DNA of 64,000 bases from Dehalococcoidia bacterium (GTDB lineage: Bacteria > Chloroflexota > Dehalococcoidia > SM23-28-2 > HRBIN24): NCBI GenBank assembly GCA_032249735.1, contig JAVVHA010000010.1, positions 1-64,000 of the forward strand. Reading direction: 5' to 3'. The notes under the pieces are model-generated. The model worked only from the letters and a program-made list of their open reading frames with translations, made no database searches and was not told the origin of the DNA. This document shows positions 62,602 to 64,000 of the stretch, in pieces (position 1 is the stretch's first letter; every line of letters begins with the position of its first letter). The translations under genes were made by a program, and so were the position numbers.

Positions 62602-64000
62602 TTATTCCGGGGGGCGGGGCAAGATGCGCACCCGCCGGTAGGGATCCCTGCCTACGCTCTCGCTGGCCAAGTTATATCGCTGGGCCAACAGGTGCTGGAG
62701 GCGCCGTATATAGGCGTTCTGGGGAGACAGCTCCACGGGCTCCTCCTGCTGCAGCACCTGGCCGATGGCCTCCTCCGCCTCTCGCAGGGCGGCGGCCACT
62801 GGGTCGCCCGCCCGTTCCCTTTGCATGGCCATGAACACCTGCTCCAGCTGATACACGTTGTTGCTCTTGACCACATAGATGGGGATGCCCCGCTCCTCCG
62901 CCTCCCGCACCACCTGGGGGCGACGCCGATAATGGCTGCGCAAGACGATGAGGGCATCGGCCTCGTCCAGGGAGTGGACGATGGTGCCTGGGAAGTGGGT
63001 CTCTTGCAGGGCCTGTTGGGCCCGTTCCCGGGAGACGCCGTACAAGTAGATATGGCGTCGGCGGGTGGGCGGCGGTTCGGCGGAGGCAGCGGCCTCGGCA
63101 AAGGGGAGGGTGACGCCACGCCGGACGGGGGTCTCCACCCGCGCCTCCTGGAGTATCTGGACCTCTCCCTCGGGGGTGAGGGCCCGCAGCTCGGGCTGGA
63201 CGGGATAGCCCCGCAGGATGGCGTCCACGGTGGCCGCCACGTCCCGGTGGATGGCCACTTGGTTGAAGCCTTTTATCTCCACCACCATATCGAAGGTGGG
63301 GGGTGCCCGCCGCTCCAGTATGGCCTTCTGGGTGCCGCGCCGCCTGGCCTCCTCATCGGAGAGGGTCACCGACTGCACCCCGCCCACCAGGTCTGAGAGG
63401 GTGGGGTTGAGGATGAGGTTGTCCAAGGTGTTGCCGTGGGCGGTGGCCACCAGCTGCACGCCCCGCTCGGCGATGGTGCGGGCGGCTGCCGCCTCCTGCT
63501 CGGTGCCGATCTCGTCGATGATGATGACCTCCGGCATGTGATTCTCCACGGCCTCGATCATCACCTTGTGTTGGAGATGGGGGGAGGGGACCTGCATGCG
63601 ACGGGCGGAGCCGATGCCGGGGTGGGGGATATCGCCATCGCCGGCGATCTCGTTGGAGGTGTCCACCACGATGACCCGCTTGTGGAGCTCGTCGGCCAGG
63701 TAGCGGGCCGCCTCCCTCAGGAGGGTGGTCTTGCCCACCCCCGGCCGGCCCAGAAGAAGGATGCTCTTACCAGTGGCTAGCAGGTCCTGGATGATGCGCA
63801 CGGTGCCAAACACGGCCCGCCCCACTCGCAGGGTGAGGCCCACGATGCGGCCCTTGCGGTTGCGGATGGCCGATATGCGGTGCAGGGTCCGCTCGATGCC
63901 CGCCCGGTTGTCGGAGGTGAACTCCCCCACGCGGCTGACCACGTAATCGATGTCCTCGTGGGTCACCTCCTTGTCGCTGAGGGTTACCTCCCGACCGGGG
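62602..64000 (-). CDS. SpoIIIAA/Ycf45-like AAA ATPase with C-terminal R3H domain (partial, runs off right edge)
   Basis: The frame continues past the apparent GTG at 63966 to the window edge with family-like residues (REVTLSDKEVTHEDID), so the N-terminus is outside. Seen in order: FTSDNRAGIERTLHRIS, Walker A LLGRPGVGKTTLLREAARYL, VVDTSNEIAGDG, Walker B VIIIDEIGTEQEA, a nucleotide-sensor region, a segment like a DNA-modifying or regulatory insert, and a C-terminal R3H nucleic-acid-binding domain (RRLQHLLAQRYNLASESVG). Relatives include SpoIIIAA and plastid Ycf45; the function outside sporulation is unknown. Confidence 0.88.
   Translation of the reverse strand, partial: PGREVTLSDKEVTHEDIDYVVSRVGEFTSDNRAGIERTLHRISAIRNRKGRIVGLTLRVGRAVFGTVRIIQDLLATGKSILLLGRPGVGKTTLLREAARYLADELHKRVIVVDTSNEIAGDGDIPHPGIGSARRMQVPSPHLQHKVMIEAVENHMPEVIIIDEIGTEQEAAAARTIAERGVQLVATAHGNTLDNLILNPTLSDLVGGVQSVTLSDEEARRRGTQKAILERRAPPTFDMVVEIKGFNQVAIHRDVAATVDAILRGYPVQPELRALTPEGEVQILQEARVETPVRRGVTLPFAEAAASAEPPPTRRRHIYLYGVSRERAQQALQETHFPGTIVHSLDEADALIVLRSHYRRRPQVVREAEERGIPIYVVKSNNVYQLEQVFMAMQRERAGDPVAAALREAEEAIGQVLQQEEPVELSPQNAYIRRLQHLLAQRYNLASESVGRDPYRRVRILPRPPE

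Noticed and set aside
62278-63396. 372-aa plus-strand ORF opposite tmk and the AAA-R3H gene
   Set aside because: Antisense shadow; the minus frames carry clear Walker and kinase motifs.

Overview
The window is high-GC, almost fully coding bacterial chromosome. Gene content and order suggest a Chloroflexota bacterium, most likely near Dehalococcoidia. The clues are the block rpsB-tsf-pyrH-frr-uppS-cdsA-dxr-rseP-ispG followed by proS, a very short EF-Ts, GuaB3, an R3H/SpoIIIAA-type ATPase without other sporulation genes, and many proline- and arginine-rich proteins. The placement is an inference. No rRNA is present.

Layout. 1-906 is accessory DNA: the first 11 codons of an IS5-type transposase (minus strand), a 5'-truncated DNA methylase fragment, a non-coding stretch with inverted and direct repeats, and the 3' half of a tRNA-Arg ending in CCA, which looks like the attachment site of an integrated element. 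After it comes tRNA-Cys. From 1.1 to 5.5 kb lie rsmI, metG, tatD and a polyprenyl diphosphate synthase. The minus strand from 18.8 down to 5.5 kb carries complex I genes nuoA-C-D-H-J-K-(64-aa protein)-L-M-N, then ybeY, dnaX, recR, recO and two FmdB zinc ribbons. nuoB, nuoI and nuoEFG are absent from the cluster. A pair of well-formed divergent promoters at 18.84-18.90 kb separates nuoA from rpsB.

From 18.9 to 29.7 kb are translation genes, undecaprenyl and MEP isoprenoid synthesis, a TIM-barrel protein and proS. Then come relA/spoT with an SDR (minus), hisS, prfA and prmC. From 36.0 to 41.1 kb is an assimilatory sulfate-reduction operon with its own promoter: sulfite reductase fused to a CysO-like sulfur carrier, [4Fe-4S] APS reductase, an unknown protein, APS kinase and ATP sulfurylase. 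This fusion is the most interesting system seen. After it are a small membrane protein, a GT-C-like glycosyltransferase, guaB3 (minus), tRNA-Ala, dnaJ, prmA and rsmE, an M23 lipoprotein (minus), and a MoxR/DUF58/transglutaminase-like operon whose transglutaminase domain lacks all three catalytic residues. Last come an MGMT, dnaE (minus), a small catabolic-looking group (SDR, alpha/beta hydrolase, luciferase-like oxidoreductase), aspartate kinase, homoserine kinase, tmk and an AAA-R3H protein running off the right edge.

Genes are packed tightly. Same-strand neighbours often overlap by ATGA or GTGA, and three convergent pairs share their stop codons. Promoters with a clear -35/17 bp/-10 arrangement are visible before tRNA-Cys, nuoA, rpsB, hisS, the sulfate operon, guaB3, tRNA-Ala and dnaE.
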